Shown piece after piece: positions 61,325-64,000 of a stretch of 64,000 nucleotides of DNA; position 1 is the first letter of the stretch, and the number at the start of each line of letters is the position of its first letter. The notes below the pieces were generated by a model. That model was given only the letters and a program-made list of their open reading frames with translations, made no database searches and was not told the origin of the DNA. This DNA is from Mytilus trossulus (Eukaryota > Mollusca > Bivalvia > Mytilida > Mytilidae), in contig NC_086383.1 in NCBI RefSeq assembly GCF_036588685.1, forward strand, positions 37,022,171-37,086,170, written 5' to 3'. The position numbers and the translations under genes are program-made.

Positions 61325-61455
61325 GAAAAAAATTGACAACAAGATGATACATAATTCAGAAAAATCAAACAAAAAGATTAAAGAATACATAAATGAAGAA
61401 ATCCCATATTCCCTTATACAGCTTAATGAATGTATCAAACTGACAAAGTTGACAC

Positions 61456-62195
61456 TAGAAGCCCGATTTCAGTCTGAAACGGCCATTTTGGTCTGATCAC
61501 ATCTTGATTGACTGGATTTACCGCTAGAGAAATTCGTCCAGATATTTCAGATCGTTTAGTCGCCGTTCAGATCGATAGCCTCATCAGGTAAATCAGTTCG
61601 TTAAGGCGTATCAAGACGGAAAAGACTGAATCATCTAGCGGGTTGTTTAGACCCGTTAAGACCGTGTCAGACCAAAACAGACCATGGATACAAAGTTACG
61701 TCAAGATGTTGTCAGACCGTGTCCAGTGGTGTTCAGATTTTAATCATTTGGACACAAAACGAGTGAAACTTTCCCATTGTTTATCAGGGGTTGCTCCCCT
61801 TTTAAAAATAAAATAAAAGTTAGAAAGAAGACGGTTTATGTTAACTGAAAGTCTACCACGTCCCTTTAATCATGTTAATTAAATAAAAAAAATATTCAAT
61901 TTGAATTCTTACTACATCCTATTTAACATGTTTTGTATATATTTTAAAAAATAGCTCAAAGTCATACTGCTGAACAAACCGCCGCGAAATGACTAAAAAA
62001 AATTCAACAGATTGCCGAAATAACATTTATTTATTGAATGTAAGCACCTGAACCTTTATATTAAAGGTTTACAAGTGATTACAATACATGTTTTTGCAAT
62101 TACAGACTGTCGTGGGTGGTGAAAAATTTGTCATGTTGACGCAATAGATCATTTTTACACCCGTATTAAATAATTACGGCTGTCGGCCGTGAACA
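61456..62195. other. no gene recognised
   Basis: 61470-61760 is less AT-rich and contains repeated CAGACC and GTCTGA words (for example GACCGTGTCAGACCAAAACA) at irregular spacing. It could be an old repeat. The rest is AT-rich. Confidence 0.4.
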
Positions 62196-62196
62196 C

Positions 62197-62354
62197 ACAG
62201 GCACTTGTCTCAGAAAATAAATTTCCTATATACCTTATTATAATAAGGTATATAGGAATTTTTTTTTTTCTGAGACAAGTGCCAAAAAATTTCCTATATA
62301 CCTTATTATAATAAGGTATATAGGAATTTTTTTTTCTGAGACAAGTGCCTGTGC
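62197..62354. mobile_element. nested palindromic element
   Basis: Outer arms CACAGGCACTTGTCTCAGAA and its exact inverted copy (22 bases, 62196-62217 and 62332-62353) enclose two direct copies of a perfect 36-base palindrome (TTCCTATATACCTTATTA plus its complement) at 62223-62258 and 62291-62326. A TTTTTTCTGAGACAAGTGCC stretch lies between them. GTGAACAC occurs on both sides (62189-62196 and 62355-62362), a possible 8-bp target duplication. The CAGG start and 8-bp duplication would fit hAT-type MITEs. Confidence 0.85.
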
Positions 62355-62362
62355 GTGAACAC

Positions 62363-63333
62363 TTGAAAACGCGTGATCTTAATAATTATGTTTAATTAAA
62401 TTTAAGATGTAACATTTTTTAATATTGTAAATGAATGCATTCATTTAACTTTTAATGTTGGCTATATAAATTGCATTTGAGTGAGGCAGGGAAAAATATA
62501 TATATATAACTAGAATCTATGTCTTTTCTCGTTTTCCGTTTACTGTCATGCCATTGTCCGTTCATTTTTGCCAGACTCATGCGTTTGACTTTCCATCTTT
62601 ATTTTTCACTTAGTCCATTATTCGAGAGCCTTTTATAAAAAAAATATTACACACCAGAAGACTTTGTTAAAAGATAAAGTTTGAATATTATAGCAGAAAA
62701 AGGCCAGTGTACCTGAAGTACATTTGAAGACCAGGTTATATATATTACATGAATACAGCATAATAAAGCTGGTTTAATTTGAATTACTATCCATTAGGGA
62801 CATTTTCTGACGATAATTAATCAAATCTGACAAGTTTGATTAAAAACGGAAAATAAGCCCGTAAACGATTTAACGTTACCGTACCCTCTTTACTTGTCGC
62901 ATGTCGGCATCTTCAAATGGCAAATTTATTTTACACAAATTCGTTGACATGCCATGATGGTAGATGGACACTACAGCACAATATAAGCTTAGCTGGAAAT
63001 TACAATTGGTGAGTAGAAATGAATAATATTTTAAAACATGCCTATCAGACATGAGAATAATCATTGATCCGGCCAAGAGTTTGAAGGAAAGATGTTTACA
63101 TTTGTTACATTTGTGCATACAGGTATGAATTGACTTTCTAATACACCACATTCTTGTACAGTAACTTGTTCAAAGGCAAAGTAAGAATTTGGGCTTGTAA
63201 AAAAAATTATTCCTGTGATTGGACCCCCCCCCCCTTTTTGGAAGATCAATGAATGATTTGAAAAAGGTACATATAAACTATGGTTTAAATCCTCCCTTTT
63301 AAAAAGGGCTGGATACACACCTGTTTATTGCCT
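62363..63333. other. no gene recognised
   Basis: Minus-strand frames at 62876-63151 and 63061-63318 overlap in different frames and show no domain. A run of about 12 C occurs at 63223-63235, followed by TTTTT. Confidence 0.4.
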
Positions 63334-63390
63334 AAACCATTGTGTGTATTCACAATGGTTTGGTTGGGGGGGGGGGGGGGGGGAGGGGGG
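63334..63390. repeat. small hairpin followed by a G-run
   Basis: AAACCATTGTG and CACAATGGTTT pair around TGTATT (63334-63361), followed at once by about 19 G, one A and six G. Four or more G-tracts in a row could form a G-quadruplex. Confidence 0.7.
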
Positions 63391-63428
63391 CCTATTACCA
63401 GACCTAACCCCCTGATGGAGTAACCCTA

Positions 63429-63557
63429 GTCCAAATAATTATGACGTCTGGCAAGGCTATTTTTTTTTTTCTGAGACGCCTTCCTAGGACGTTGTAGGAA
63501 GGCGTCCCAGAAAAAAATTTAAATAGCCTTGCCAAACGTCATAATTATTTGGACTAG
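63429..63557. mobile_element. palindromic MITE, arms ~60 bp
   Basis: CTAGTCCAAATAATTATGAC, GTCTGGCAAGGCTATTT and GACGCCTTCCTA on the left pair with TAGGAAGGCGTC, AAATAGCCTTGCCAAACGTC and ATAATTATTTGGACTAG on the right around a GGACGTTG centre. GAGTAACCCTA occurs on both sides (63418-63428 and just after 63557), consistent with an about 10-bp target duplication. A lone left arm is at 22036-22098. Confidence 0.88.
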
Positions 63558-63945
63558 AGTAACCCTACATATTCATATTTATTGTATGTTTAATAATGTA
63601 TTGATAACTGTCACGTCCTAAAATTTGCATGAAATATCTGTCACTGGATTTTTTATAACTCATAACCAACCAATCTTCACATGTATGTTACAATGATGCA
63701 CCTATTTATATAGCCACTGGTGGGTGATGTACAATAATTATAATTTATCACATATTTGTTATGAATACCTTCAAGGCTTGGGTTTGCATATGCAATAACC
63801 TCTAAATTGCCGGGGCCAAAAAAAAGAGTATATTGATATTGTGCCCTGATTCCAAATGATGTGACAGCATTGCATCCTTAAAGACAATTTTTTACACTTT
63901 TGTGATAAGAAATTTAAGATAATTTTCCAGGCATGTTTCATTAAA
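63558..63945. other. no gene recognised
   Basis: AT-rich with no ORF of note. Confidence 0.4.
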
Positions 63946-63947
63946 TT

Positions 63948-64000
63948 GCAGGCGCGGATCCAGAGGGGGGTTCCAGGGGTTGGAACCCTTTCTCTTTTTG
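63948..64000. repeat. end of a dispersed repeat cut by the window edge
   Basis: AGGCGCGGATCCAGAGGGGG, GTTCCAGGGGTTGGAACCC and CTTTCT: wording I recall as the start of a very common bivalve repeat. The rest lies outside the window. Confidence 0.5.

Noticed and set aside
61470..61760. tRNA- or snRNA-like structured segment
   Set aside because: Repeated CAGACC/GTCTGA words suggest pairing, but no cloverleaf, A/B box pair or known RNA motif could be laid out.
62876..63318. Two overlapping minus-strand ORFs
   Set aside because: Different frames over the same DNA, no domain, and one reads through a homopolymer run of uncertain length.

Overview
The window looks like AT-rich nuclear DNA from a bivalve mollusc, most likely a mussel (Mytilus or a close relative). 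The grounds are introns with GT..AG borders, a dense load of interspersed repeats whose wording I recognise from mussel genomes, minisatellites, fold-back (MITE-like) elements and retroelement debris, with only one clear multi-exon gene. There are no bacterial operons, no CRISPR array and no RNA gene that I can support. The species call is an inference.

The main result is a split gene on the minus strand, 30783-57932. No exon is longer than 513 bp, so it is invisible as a single ORF. Ten exons with good splice sites and matching phases join into one 469-residue reading frame: signal peptide, short charged helix-like segment, 61 uninterrupted Gly-X-Y triplets, one sushi (CCP) domain, and a C-type lectin domain carrying a QPD motif. 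It is therefore a secreted, collectin-like lectin with a sushi domain between the collagen stalk and the lectin head. Its TATA box, 5' UTR and signal-peptide exon lie in a 2.48-kb tandem duplication (53.9-58.5 kb). The locus thus has two near-identical promoters and first exons (55374-55458 and 57848-57932), both phase-compatible with exon 2. A third, partial copy of the duplicated block (59.4-60.6 kb) lacks the promoter and exon.

Layout: 0.8-5.7 kb, a three-unit 1.56-kb satellite with a fold-back element in each unit; 7.9-9.6 kb, an element with about 345-bp terminal inverted repeats; 10.7-11.1 kb, a probable 3'-terminal exon of an unidentified minus-strand gene; 12.4 kb, a possible small plus-strand gene; 13.2-17.1 kb, dispersed repeats, a 47-bp minisatellite interrupted by a 470-bp element with a 9-bp target duplication, and a 264-bp tandem repeat; 17.2-27 kb, dispersed repeats, a gypsy-type integrase fragment running into a ~250-bp satellite, a 28-bp palindromic tandem repeat, a GAATGTT-rich simple repeat and a 557-bp inverted-repeat element; 27.3-30.8 kb, mostly featureless; 30.8-58 kb, the lectin gene. 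Its introns hold a deleted LINE, reverse-transcriptase fragments, a 37-bp minisatellite of about 50 copies, a pair of ~450-bp MITEs and several hairpin elements; 58-64 kb, partial copies of the duplicated block, nested palindromes and homopolymer runs.

Limits: exon joins rest on splice consensus, phase and domain continuity read by eye. Small phase-1 exons could be missing, and repeat-family names are from memory, not from a search.
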